Origin: DAITAZ01 sp036824045
Lineage (GTDB): Bacteria > Pseudomonadota > Gammaproteobacteria > Burkholderiales > Rhodocyclaceae
DNA length: 48,071 nucleotides
Reading direction: 5' to 3'
NCBI GenBank assembly: GCA_036824045.1
Contig: DAITAZ010000028.1
Coordinates: 1 to 48,071, forward strand
Shown here: piece by piece, positions 25,250-32,925 of the stretch
Layout: every line of letters starts with the position of its first letter
Numbering within the stretch: position 1 is the stretch's first letter
Program-made: the position numbers and the translations under genes
The notes under the pieces: generated by a model
Told to the model about the DNA's origin: nothing
Seen by the model: only the letters and a program-made list of their open reading frames with translations
The model's database searches: none

Positions 25250-25289
25250 GAAAAACGGGCACGGCGGCGCATTGCACCTCCGTGCCCGT
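25250..25289 (-). terminator. Intrinsic terminator ending the nirS unit
   Basis: A perfect 10-bp inverted repeat, ACGGGCACGG (25255-25264) and CCGTGCCCGT (25280-25289), is followed on the minus strand by five T residues (plus 25251-25255, counting the last stem base). It lies about 42 bases after the stop of the heme protein at 25331, so it should end the nirS transcript before the cupredoxin gene. Confidence 0.88.
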
Positions 25290-25330
25290 CACCGCGCGCA
25301 GCGGTGCGAACGCGCTGCCCGGGGCCCGCC

Positions 25331-26206
25331 TTATTGTTTGGCCGCGGTCAGGTCCGCCTTGGCGTCGATGCCCAGGGTGTATCCCAAGGACACATGATGG
25401 AAGCGGCCGGAGGTATGGTCATCATGGATGGCAAAGCCAAAGTTGTAGACCTTGCCCGCTGCCAGATTGATGTCACCCTCGCCCCCCGCACCCAACTTGC
25501 GGGCAAACGTTACCGTCCAGGTGTCGCCCTTCTGCTCACCCTTGGCTTCCACCAGACCCTTGCCGCCCTCCATCACCCGCTTTTCCGCCACATAGCCATC
25601 GGAAGCCTTGCCGCCCTTGCCGCTGCGCCACTGGAGCAGGTCAAAGAACTTGCCGCTGGCTAGCGAGCCACCGGTCACGTACTTGGTCTTGTTGTCGTCC
25701 TTGGCGTCGGGCATGGTCCGGGCATCGTTGTGGCAGGTGGCCCAGCAGCCCCCCTTGTCCGCCAGCTCGACCTTGTTGTCCTCCAGCATCAGGGCGATCT
25801 TGACCGGGTTGTCCTTGTCCATCTTCTCCGCACCGCCCGCAGGCTGCTTCCAGGTGAAGCGCAGGTAGAGATTGCTGCCGTCGTGAGCCGTCTGCACCGT
25901 GACCGGGATGGCCGCCGCCTTGCCCTTGATGGGCTTGGGCTCGATCTTCTGGCCGGTGACCATCTTCTTGCCCATGTCCGCCGCTTCTTCCTCATGGCAA
26001 CTGGCGCAGGTCTCGCCTTTCTTCAGGCCCTTGGCGCCGCCGTGTTCGGTGCCCTTCTGGATCCATTCCATGGGCGAAGCGCCCGGGTAGAAGACCGTGA
26101 TCTTCTTGCCGGGGACCTTGGCCCAATCAGGCGCCGCCTGGGCGCCGCCGGCCAGCAGGGTAAGCGCGGCACCGACCGCGCAGGCAAGGGTGAGGGGTTT
26201 GTTCAT
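25331..26206 (-). CDS. Periplasmic heme protein, ethylbenzene-dehydrogenase-gamma / cytochrome c-552 type
   Basis: A 291-residue exported protein with a signal peptide of about 24 residues. A c-type heme site CASCH is at 67-71. A second, unusual one, CWATCH (Cys154, Cys158, His159), has three residues between the cysteines. The body, with NLYLRFTWK, NPVKIALMLED and a late FGFAIHDDHTSGRFHHVSLGYTLGI, resembles the heme-binding domain of ethylbenzene dehydrogenase and DMSO-reductase gamma subunits, where Met and Lys bind a b heme. It is the third gene of the nirS unit and may carry electrons between NirT and NirS. A GGGAG site precedes the ATG at 26206. Confidence 0.75.
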   Translation of the reverse strand: MNKPLTLACAVGAALTLLAGGAQAAPDWAKVPGKKITVFYPGASPMEWIQKGTEHGGAKGLKKGETCASCHEEEAADMGKKMVTGQKIEPKPIKGKAAAIPVTVQTAHDGSNLYLRFTWKQPAGGAEKMDKDNPVKIALMLEDNKVELADKGGCWATCHNDARTMPDAKDDNKTKYVTGGSLASGKFFDLLQWRSGKGGKASDGYVAEKRVMEGGKGLVEAKGEQKGDTWTVTFARKLGAGGEGDINLAAGKVYNFGFAIHDDHTSGRFHHVSLGYTLGIDAKADLTAAKQ

Positions 26207-26276
26207 GATGTGCTCCCGTAGTCCTGTCAATTGCGCCCAGGTACCCGCGCCCACCGAATGGCCGCGGGCCCGGCCT

Positions 26277-26882
26277 TCACTCGTCTTCGTCGGTCATGCC
26301 TTCCGGCTTCTTGTGGGCGATGCCCTTGTGGCAATCAATACAGGTCTGGCCGTCCCGCTGGGCCAGTTCATGCTGCTTGCGCGCCCGCTGCTTCTGCACT
26401 TCCGTGCTCATGCTCTCGAACGAATGGCAGTTGCGGCATTCCCGCGAGTCCGCCGACTTCATCCGCGCCCACTCGTGGCGAGCCAGCTCGAGACGCTTGG
26501 CCTCGAATTTCTCCGGGGTGTCGATGGTGCCCATGATCTTTCCATAGACCTCCTGGGAAGCCTGGATCTTGCGCGCCATCTTGTGCACCCAGTCCTTGGG
26601 CACGTGGCAGTCGGAACACACCGCCCGGACACCGGTGCGGTTGGAATAGTGGATGGTCTTCTGGTATTCCTGATACACCGTGTCGCGCATCTCATGGCAG
26701 GACACACAGAATTCCAGCGTGTTGGTCGCTTCCATGGCGGTGTTGAAGCCGCCCCAGAACACGATCCCCGCCACGAACCCCACCGACAAGAGGCCCAGCA
26801 GCGAGTACTTGGCGCTGGGGCGTTTGAGCCGCGCCCACAAGCCTTGTGGCTCCCCCATGGCACCGGTATGCCGATCAGTCAT
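26277..26882 (-). CDS. nirT: Membrane-anchored tetraheme cytochrome c, NirT/NapC family
   Basis: A 201-residue protein with one N-terminal transmembrane anchor (about 27-45) and four CxxCH sites: CVSCH 59-63, CSDCH 89-93, CRNCH 149-153 and CIDCH 181-185. This is the layout of NapC/NirT quinol dehydrogenases, which take electrons from the quinone pool and pass them to periplasmic reductases. It follows nirS after 133 bases on the same strand, as nirT does in Pseudomonas stutzeri, so the NirT name is favoured over NapC; no nap genes are seen. Confidence 0.88.
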   Translation of the reverse strand: MTDRHTGAMGEPQGLWARLKRPSAKYSLLGLLSVGFVAGIVFWGGFNTAMEATNTLEFCVSCHEMRDTVYQEYQKTIHYSNRTGVRAVCSDCHVPKDWVHKMARKIQASQEVYGKIMGTIDTPEKFEAKRLELARHEWARMKSADSRECRNCHSFESMSTEVQKQRARKQHELAQRDGQTCIDCHKGIAHKKPEGMTDEDE

Positions 26883-27015
26883 TATTTGGTCTCCCCGCTG
26901 ACAGACCGGCTCCCTGGCGACCGGCCAAGCAAATACGTAATGCCTCCACCCCGCCGGGACGGGATGGACACCGCCGGGTACGCGAGAACCGCGCCCCGGC
27001 GGCCCAGCGAAACGA

Positions 27016-28695
27016 TCAGTAGATGTCGTGCTGGGTGTTGTAGACGTTGAACTTGCCGGTGGGGGTGATCATCTTCGGATCAGTGATCACCTTCTTGACC
27101 TTGAGTGTCGCATCGTCATAGACCACGATGGCGGACTGGTCGGTCTTGCCGCCCCAGAGCGAGATCCAGACTTCCTTGCCGTCGGCGCTGTATTCCGGAT
27201 GCACCGCCCGTTTCACCGCCTTGGTTTCGGGCAGGCCCGAATCCTTGGCCACGTTCAGGACCGCCTTCGGCTTGGAGAGGTCAGCCATGTCCCACACGGC
27301 CACGGATTCAGCCGTGTCCTTGTCCGGATTCTGTGGCGCGTCGGCCCAGAAATGCTTGGACTTGGGGTGGGTCTTGACGAACAGGTTGCCCGGCACGTGC
27401 TTGATCTCCTGCACCACCTTCCAGTTGTGCTCCTTGAACTTGGCGTACTTGGCTTCGTCGGAAGGCGTGGAGATCAGCGTCACCACGTCCGCACCCAGGT
27501 GGCCGGTGGCCCAAACGGGCCCAAACTTCGGATGGACGAAGTTGGCACCGCGCCCGGGGTGAGGAATCTTGGCGGTGTTGATCAGTGCAGCCAGCTTGCC
27601 GGTCTTGGTGTCCACCGCGGCAATCTTGTTGGAAGCGTTGGCAGCCACCAGGAAGTAGCGCTTGGATGCATCCCAGCCACCGTCATGCAGGAACTTGGCA
27701 GACTCGATGGTGGTGGTCTTGAGGTTCTTGATGTCGGAGTAGTCCACCAGGAGGATCTGCCCGGTTTCCTTGATGTTGACCACCCATTCCGGCTTGATTT
27801 CAGAGGAAACGATGGAAGCGACGCGCGGTTCCGGATGGTACTCGCCATCCACCGTCATGCCGCGGGTGGACACCACCTTGAGCGGCTTGAGCGTGTCGCC
27901 GTCCATGATCACGTACTGGGGCGGCCAGTAGGAGCCGGCGATGGCGTACTTGTCGTCGTAGCCCTTGAACTTGGAGGTGTCCACGGAACGGGCATCGAAG
28001 CCAACCTTGAGCTCCGCCACCACCGCGGGTTTTTCCATCCACAGGTCGATCAGGGACAGGCGTCCATCCCGACCGATCACGTACACATAGCGCCCGGACT
28101 TGGACAGGCGGGAAATGTGTACCGCGTAGCCCGTCTTGACGATGGAGCGGATTTCCTTGGTATCGCCATCGATCAGCGCCACCTCGCCCGTGTCGCGCAG
28201 CGTCACAGAGAACATGTTCTTCAGGTTGAAGTTGTTCATCTGCTTCTTCGGCCGCTGATCCACCGGCACGATCAGCTTCCAGGAATCCATGGTGTCCTTG
28301 AAGCTGAACTCGGGCGGCACATCCGGGGTGGTCTGGATGTACTTGGCCATCAGGCTGATTTCGTCCTTCGACAGAATGTCGTCGAAGTTCACCATCCCGC
28401 CTTCGGTACCGTAGCCAATGATCTTTTCCAGACGGTTCTGGCCCAGTTTGAGCGTGCCGCCCTCCTGGGTGGAGCCGTCAGGCAGTTTCTTGCTCCAGTG
28501 CGGCTCCAGGTTCTTGCCGGTGGCGCCTTTACGTAGCACCCCGTGACAGCCGGCGCAGCGCTCGAAGTAAATCTTCTTGGCTGCAGCCTTTTCATCCTGC
28601 GACAGCGTCGGGCCCTGAGCCTGTTGCGCCATGGCAGTGTTCATCCATGCTGCCATGGCCAAAGGCAATACGGCCAAGCCCATCGCCGGTTTCAT
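27016..28695 (-). CDS. nirS: Cytochrome cd1 nitrite reductase
   Basis: A 559-residue periplasmic enzyme reducing nitrite to nitric oxide, the defining step of denitrification. After a signal peptide (about 1-24) comes the cytochrome c domain with CAGCH at 47-51, then the eight-bladed d1 propeller. Expected ligands are present: His193 in AVHISR (heme d1 axial), and active-site His337 in FLHDGGWD and His379 in PHPGRGANFVHP. It ends TPTGKFNVYNTQHDIY, as NirS proteins do. The ATG at 28695 has GGGAG five bases upstream and a proper signal; in-frame ATGs at 28716 and 28710 are less likely. It diverges from nirE. Confidence 0.96.
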   Translation of the reverse strand: MKPAMGLAVLPLAMAAWMNTAMAQQAQGPTLSQDEKAAAKKIYFERCAGCHGVLRKGATGKNLEPHWSKKLPDGSTQEGGTLKLGQNRLEKIIGYGTEGGMVNFDDILSKDEISLMAKYIQTTPDVPPEFSFKDTMDSWKLIVPVDQRPKKQMNNFNLKNMFSVTLRDTGEVALIDGDTKEIRSIVKTGYAVHISRLSKSGRYVYVIGRDGRLSLIDLWMEKPAVVAELKVGFDARSVDTSKFKGYDDKYAIAGSYWPPQYVIMDGDTLKPLKVVSTRGMTVDGEYHPEPRVASIVSSEIKPEWVVNIKETGQILLVDYSDIKNLKTTTIESAKFLHDGGWDASKRYFLVAANASNKIAAVDTKTGKLAALINTAKIPHPGRGANFVHPKFGPVWATGHLGADVVTLISTPSDEAKYAKFKEHNWKVVQEIKHVPGNLFVKTHPKSKHFWADAPQNPDKDTAESVAVWDMADLSKPKAVLNVAKDSGLPETKAVKRAVHPEYSADGKEVWISLWGGKTDQSAIVVYDDATLKVKKVITDPKMITPTGKFNVYNTQHDIY

Positions 28696-28748
28696 CAAAC
28701 TCCCTCGCATCCTCATTTTCCATCTCCCTAGAACGGAACAGATCGCTG

Positions 28749-28764
28749 CGCGAGTTACCTCGCG
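28749..28764 (-). promoter_or_regulatory. GNRA-capped hairpin at the 5' end of the nirS mRNA
   Basis: Read on the minus strand, CGCGAG-GTAA-CTCGCG forms a perfect 6-bp stem closed by a GUAA (GNRA) tetraloop. It lies 54-69 bases before the nirS ATG. A promoter activated from the dyad at 28803 would start near 28768, placing this hairpin at the extreme 5' end of the transcript, where it could protect the mRNA. Confidence 0.45.
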
Positions 28765-28802
28765 ACGGGGACAGAGGTTCCGCCCAGCCGCTCTTGAGTT
28801 CT

Positions 28803-28816
28803 TTAACGGGCGTTAA
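28803..28816. promoter_or_regulatory. CRP/FNR-family (Nnr-type) dyad between nirS and nirE
   Basis: TTAAC-GGGC-GTTAA, extended by one matching base each side (TTTAAC, GTTAAA), is a perfect 5-4-5 inverted repeat. TTAAC half-sites are those described for Nnr in Paracoccus, unlike the TTGAC/ATCAA sites before nirJ and nirC. The centre is about 114 bases from the nirS ATG and 96 from the nirE ATG, so one symmetric site could drive both divergent genes. Confidence 0.65.
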
Positions 28817-28905
28817 ATTTATCTTTCCGGCTAGTAGATAACCTCCTATCTGCCAAAACCAAGCAGCGAAAGGGCAAGCTGAACTGCCCTGAGGGAGGGG
28901 AATCG

Positions 28906-29865
28906 ATGGGCAACAGCATGGCATTGACTGGGTGGCTGCGACGCAGCGCCCGCACCCGGGACACCATTCGTCAAAAAGCACCGGCAGCCGCGGGCGCCAG
29001 CTCCGGAAGCGGAGGCGCCAGGCCGGCAGCAGCGCTCACACCGGTCCAGAGGGCCGCAAACCCGCGCGCCCCGGCGCTCGGCGGGATCGGCAAAACCGGG
29101 GTGGTCTATCTGGTGGGGGCAGGCCCGGGCGACCCGGAATTGCTCACCGTCAAAGCCGCACGACTGATCGGCAGTGCGGACGTACTGGTGTACGACCACT
29201 TGGTGGGCAAGGGCGTGCTGGCCTTGGCTCGCGCGGATGCCGGGATGATCTATGTGGGCAAGGAGGCCGGAAACCACAGCCTGCCGCAGCCTGAAATCAA
29301 CGACCTGCTGGTCAGGCTAGCGCGGCAGGGGCTGCAAGTGGTTCGCCTGAAAGGCGGAGACCCGTTCATCTTCGGGCGGGGCGGCGAAGAGGTGGAAGAT
29401 CTCGTGCGGGCCGGCGTCCACTTCGATGTGGTGCCGGGCATCACGGCTGCCGCTGGCGCCGGGGCCGCCACGGGCATCCCCCTCACCCATCGGGATCACG
29501 CCCGGTCGCTGGTGTTCGTGACCGGACATCTCAAAGACGACAGTCTGGACCTGGACTGGCCGGCCCTGGCCCGCAAGGACCAGACCGTGGTCATCTACAT
29601 GGGGATAGGCGCACTCGGCCAGATCTGCGCCAAGCTCATGGCCCATGGCTTGGCTGCAGAGCATCCGGTGGCCATCGTGCAGAACGCAACCATGCCCAGC
29701 CAGCGGCTGGTGAGCGGAACGCTGGCCACGCTGCCTGACTTGGCCCAGGCTGCGGGTGTGCGTCCGCCCGGTCTGATCCTGGTGGGGACGGTCGTGGGCT
29801 ATGCGGAAATGTTCGCCCCGCTGCGGGCCACGAACGTGGAACACGCAGCGGGCGGAATCAAGTAA
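28906..29865 (+). CDS. nirE: Uroporphyrinogen-III C-methyltransferase NirE
   Basis: A 319-residue enzyme that methylates uroporphyrinogen III twice with SAM to give precorrin-2, the first committed step to heme d1. Landmarks are VYLVGAGPGDPELLTVKA (SAM site), VVRLKGGDPFIFGRGGEE, VVPGITAAAGAGA, PLTHRDHA and VIYMG. It lacks the CysG dehydrogenase/chelatase part. The first 63 or so residues, Arg/Ala/Gly-rich, are an extension not seen in typical SUMT enzymes, yet a strong GGAGGGG site lies just before this ATG. Placement opposite nirS favours NirE over a cobalamin or siroheme enzyme. Confidence 0.9.
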   Translation: MGNSMALTGWLRRSARTRDTIRQKAPAAAGASSGSGGARPAAALTPVQRAANPRAPALGGIGKTGVVYLVGAGPGDPELLTVKAARLIGSADVLVYDHLVGKGVLALARADAGMIYVGKEAGNHSLPQPEINDLLVRLARQGLQVVRLKGGDPFIFGRGGEEVEDLVRAGVHFDVVPGITAAAGAGAATGIPLTHRDHARSLVFVTGHLKDDSLDLDWPALARKDQTVVIYMGIGALGQICAKLMAHGLAAEHPVAIVQNATMPSQRLVSGTLATLPDLAQAAGVRPPGLILVGTVVGYAEMFAPLRATNVEHAAGGIK

Positions 29866-29873
29866 ACCGGGGT

Positions 29874-30431
29874 TCAGTCCAGGTAACGGATCTCGAGCAC
29901 TTCGATTTCGCGCATACCCGCCGGGCTTTGAAAGCGGACCAGGTCGCCCTCGCGCGCCTTGAGCAGCGCGCGGGCAAGGGGTGAGATCCAGGAAACACGG
30001 CCGCGAGAGGCATCCGCTTCATCGACGCCCACGATCTGGTAGGTCTGCTCGTTGCTGCCATCCCCGTCGCACAGGGTGACGGTAGCGCCAAAGAACACCT
30101 GATCGGTGTTCTCCTGCTGCGAGGGCTGCACCACAACGGCGGACTCCAGCCGTTTCATGAGAAAGCGGATGCGGCGGTCGATCTCCCGTAGCCGTTTCTT
30201 GCCGTAGATGTAATCGCCGTTTTCCGACCGGTCACCGTTCGAGGCGGCCCACGCGACGGTCTCAACCATGCGCGGACGCTCAACCTTGACCAGTTCTTCC
30301 AGCTCCGCCTGCAGGACGCACTGACCACGCCGCGTCATGTAGTTGCGGGTCCCCGGAGGCAGAGAAGGCGCACCACCGGGGCCGTCCTCCTCATCCTCCC
30401 GGGTATCTTCCTTGACGAACGCCTTGTTCAT
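29874..30431 (-). CDS. greB: Transcription elongation factor GreB
   Basis: A 185-residue GreA/GreB family protein that binds the RNA polymerase secondary channel and rescues backtracked complexes by transcript cleavage. The N-terminal coiled coil has GDRSENGDYIYGKKRLREIDRRIRFL, with the acidic tip DRSENGDY typical of GreB, and the C-terminal FKBP-like domain begins VFFGATVTL and has ISPLARALLKAREGD. An acidic N-terminal extension of about 30 residues (KEDTREDEEDGPGG) is longer than in E. coli GreB. It converges on nirE with an 8-base gap. Confidence 0.94.
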   Translation of the reverse strand: MNKAFVKEDTREDEEDGPGGAPSLPPGTRNYMTRRGQCVLQAELEELVKVERPRMVETVAWAASNGDRSENGDYIYGKKRLREIDRRIRFLMKRLESAVVVQPSQQENTDQVFFGATVTLCDGDGSNEQTYQIVGVDEADASRGRVSWISPLARALLKAREGDLVRFQSPAGMREIEVLEIRYLD

Positions 30432-30455
30432 GCGCCGAGGGCAAGCAGTCGGAAA

Positions 30456-30776
30456 TCAGTAACCGACGGTGTTGCCGGGAACATCGATGCGCACCAGATC
30501 CTTGCCCAGGGCGGCTGCCGCCGCTTTGGCAAACTGCTGGACCAGTTCGCCCCCCGCCATGAACTTGCGCTCGCCGATGGCCCGGGTGAGATCGAGTATC
30601 TGGTCCAGCACCAGCGTCTTGCCCACCGGACTGGAGGGCGCGCACTCCTGGGCCTCGTACTGCATATCCAGCCATTCCCGGGCGCGGTCGCTCCCCAGCG
30701 CATCCACCTCTGCCTGCTCGATCCGGAATTCGTACTCGCTCTCGGCCCCGAACACCACTTTCACCGTACTGACCAT
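30456..30776 (-). CDS. Conserved hypothetical protein
   Basis: A 106-residue soluble protein I cannot name. It starts with a beta-like stretch (TVKVVFGAESEYEFRIEQ), then an acidic helix with LGSDRAREWLDMQYEAQEC and a hydrophobic helix (LVLDQILDL), ending in AAAALGKDLVRIDVPG. It has no signal peptide or metal motif. It begins with a GAGAGGGGAGA ribosome-binding stretch and lies 24 bases before greB, so the two are probably cotranscribed. Confidence 0.7.
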   Translation of the reverse strand: MVSTVKVVFGAESEYEFRIEQAEVDALGSDRAREWLDMQYEAQECAPSSPVGKTLVLDQILDLTRAIGERKFMAGGELVQQFAKAAAAALGKDLVRIDVPGNTVGY

Positions 30777-30908
30777 CGTGTCTCCCCTCTCGCTGTGGGT
30801 GTTGAATTAACGCCCTATTCTAGCGAAAAGGTCATATGTGCACTTGCCGTGCCCATGACTTCATTGCTCGCGGCACAGATGCAAGAAAGGCTTCCCCGTG
30901 GCCACGGA

Positions 30909-31142
30909 TCAGTGGAGAACCGCCGGCTGGGTGAGCAGGGCATCGAAATGCTCCACCACTTCGTCCACCGCTTCGGGACCGCCCTGCTGGGCAACGACCT
31001 CCACGAGTTCCCGACGAAAGCGCTGGGCCGTGCCGCCGCTCATGAACGCGCCGCGACCCTTGCGCTTGTCGATCACCTCGACGCCATCCCGATCCGGGTA
31101 GGTCACCACGTAAAGCGTGGGGCTGTTGAATACGACTTCCAT
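30909..31142 (-). CDS. DUF3567 family protein
   Basis: A 77-residue protein starting MEVVFNSPTLYVVTYPDRDGVEVIDKRKGRGAFMSGG (given here only as a pattern: NSP near the start, an EVIDK then FMSGG core) and ending ALLTQPAVLH. This matches the small DUF3567 family common in Betaproteobacteria, whose function is unknown. It is on the same strand as the hypothetical gene at 30456, 132 bases upstream of it. Confidence 0.82.
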   Translation of the reverse strand: MEVVFNSPTLYVVTYPDRDGVEVIDKRKGRGAFMSGGTAQRFRRELVEVVAQQGGPEAVDEVVEHFDALLTQPAVLH

Positions 31143-31329
31143 GTGCTGTCTCCTGTGGGGCGGAACATTTTGCTCCGCACAACCAATGTGCGACTGAAGC
31201 GCCGGAGTTCAAGCCCCGGGGCGAAGGGCCATGGCGCCCGGGTTGTCAGCCCGCAGGCCGAGGCATACCATGTGCCCGCTAACAACGAGAATCGGCGGTC
31301 GAACCTCGGACTTGAGAAAGGGGCTGCAC

Positions 31330-31554
31330 ATGACGACAGACGCAAACGATGAGAGCAATTTCGAAGACGAGTTGCGCGCCAAACTGGTGAGCCTCACGGC
31401 AGAACACCGGGACCTCGATCTGGTGATCCGGGAACTGACCCGAAATCCACCCTCCGACGAATTGCTCATGCGTCGCTTGAAAAAACGCAAGCTCCTGCTC
31501 AAGGACAAAATCTCGCTGCTTGAGCGCATGCTTGATCCAGCCGAACCCGCGTAA
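31330..31554 (+). CDS. DUF465/YdcH-type small coiled-coil protein
   Basis: A 74-residue acidic/basic helical protein. The pattern LVSLTAEHRDLDLVIRELTR followed by LKKRKLLLKDKISLLERML is that of the DUF465 (YdcH) family, short coiled coils of unknown function. The ATG at 31330 follows a GAGAAAGGGG stretch. metY follows after a 72-base gap (or 3 bases if metY starts at its upstream ATG). Confidence 0.82.
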   Translation: MTTDANDESNFEDELRAKLVSLTAEHRDLDLVIRELTRNPPSDELLMRRLKKRKLLLKDKISLLERMLDPAEPA

Positions 31555-31626
31555 GCGATGCAGAGGGTGGGGCTCCCAGCCGCCTCGCCCCCTCGATCTG
31601 CGCATTGTCTGACTACTCCCGCACCC

Positions 31627-32925
31627 GTGAGCACAGCCCAACGTCCCGCCTTCGATACCCTCGCTCTCCATGCGGGTGCGGAGCCCGACCCCACCCACGG
31701 CGCCCGCGCCACGCCCATCGTATTGAGCACTGCCTTCGCGTTTCCGGACGTGGACCACGCGGCATCCTTGTTTAATCTGGAGCGGACCGGGCATGTGTAT
31801 TCGCGCATCTCCAACCCCACGACGGCCGTGCTCGAAGAGCGGATCGCCGCGCTCGATGATGGCGTGGGCGCAATTGCCACGGCAAGCGGCCAGGCGGCGC
31901 TCCATCTGGCGATCTGCACATTGGCGGGAGCAGGCGGCCACATCGTAGCGGCGGATTCGCTGTATGGCGGTTCCCACAATCTGCTCAGCTACACCTTGCC
32001 CCGATTCGGCATAGCGACCACATTCGTTCCCCCGCGGAATCCGGATGCCTGGCGCGCCGCCATCCGCCCGGAGACCCGGCTGTTTTTCGGGGAAAGCCTG
32101 GCCAATCCCGGGCAGACCGTGCTGGACATCCCCCGGATCGCCGAGATTGCCCACGCCCACCGGCTCCCGCTGCTGGTGGACGCCACCCTTGCCACACCGT
32201 GGCTGCAGCGGCCGCTCGCGCTGGGCGCCGATCTGGTGATGCACTCGGCCACCAAGTTTCTGTGCGGCCATGGCACGGTGGTGGGCGGGCTGCTGGTGGA
32301 TGGCGGGCGCTTTGACTGGGAGGCCACGGCCGGCCGTTTCCCGACCCTGACCGAGCCCTATGCGGGCTTTCACGGCATGGACTTCACAGAGGAATCACCG
32401 ACGGCCGCTTTCTTGCTGCGCGCCCGGCGGGAGGGCCTGCGTGACTTCGGTGCCTGCCTGTCTCCGTTCAACGCCTTCCAGATCCTGCAAGGGCTGGAGA
32501 CGCTCCCCCTGAGGATGGCGCGCCACGTGGACAACACCCGCAAGCTGGTGGGTCACTTGGCAGCCCACCCCGGCGTGGAATCCGTCAGCTACCCCGAACT
32601 GCCCGAGCACCCGGACTACGCACTGGCACAGGCGCTCCTGCCCAAGGGGTGCGGCGCAGTATTCACCGTGGAGCTCAAGGGCGGACGGCACGCCGGCCGT
32701 CGCTTCATCGAAGCATTGAGGCTTTTTTCCCATGTGGCGAACGTGGGGGACGCCCGTTCCCTGGTGATCCATCCGGCAAGCACCACCCACTTCCGGATGG
32801 GACAAGCGGAACTGCGGGCAGCGGGGATCGGGGAAGGAACGATTCGCCTCTCCGTGGGCCTGGAAGACCCGGATGATCTCGTCGACGATCTCAACCGGGC
32901 CCTCTACGCCGCTGGCAAGGAATGA
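31627..32925 (+). CDS. metY: O-acetylhomoserine (or O-succinylhomoserine) sulfhydrylase
   Basis: A 432-residue PLP enzyme of the Cys/Met metabolism family, making homocysteine from an acylated homoserine and sulfide. The start region FDTLALHAGAEPDPTHGARATPI is typical, SRISNPTTAVLEERIAALD follows, and the PLP lysine is Lys210 in HSATKF. The long insert (GRFPTLTEPYAGFHGM) marks the O-acetylhomoserine branch rather than MetB or MetC. The GTG at 31627 gives the usual N terminus; an ATG at 31558 would add 23 residues without family likeness. The next gene overlaps by ATGA. Confidence 0.87.
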   Translation: MSTAQRPAFDTLALHAGAEPDPTHGARATPIVLSTAFAFPDVDHAASLFNLERTGHVYSRISNPTTAVLEERIAALDDGVGAIATASGQAALHLAICTLAGAGGHIVAADSLYGGSHNLLSYTLPRFGIATTFVPPRNPDAWRAAIRPETRLFFGESLANPGQTVLDIPRIAEIAHAHRLPLLVDATLATPWLQRPLALGADLVMHSATKFLCGHGTVVGGLLVDGGRFDWEATAGRFPTLTEPYAGFHGMDFTEESPTAAFLLRARREGLRDFGACLSPFNAFQILQGLETLPLRMARHVDNTRKLVGHLAAHPGVESVSYPELPEHPDYALAQALLPKGCGAVFTVELKGGRHAGRRFIEALRLFSHVANVGDARSLVIHPASTTHFRMGQAELRAAGIGEGTIRLSVGLEDPDDLVDDLNRALYAAGKE

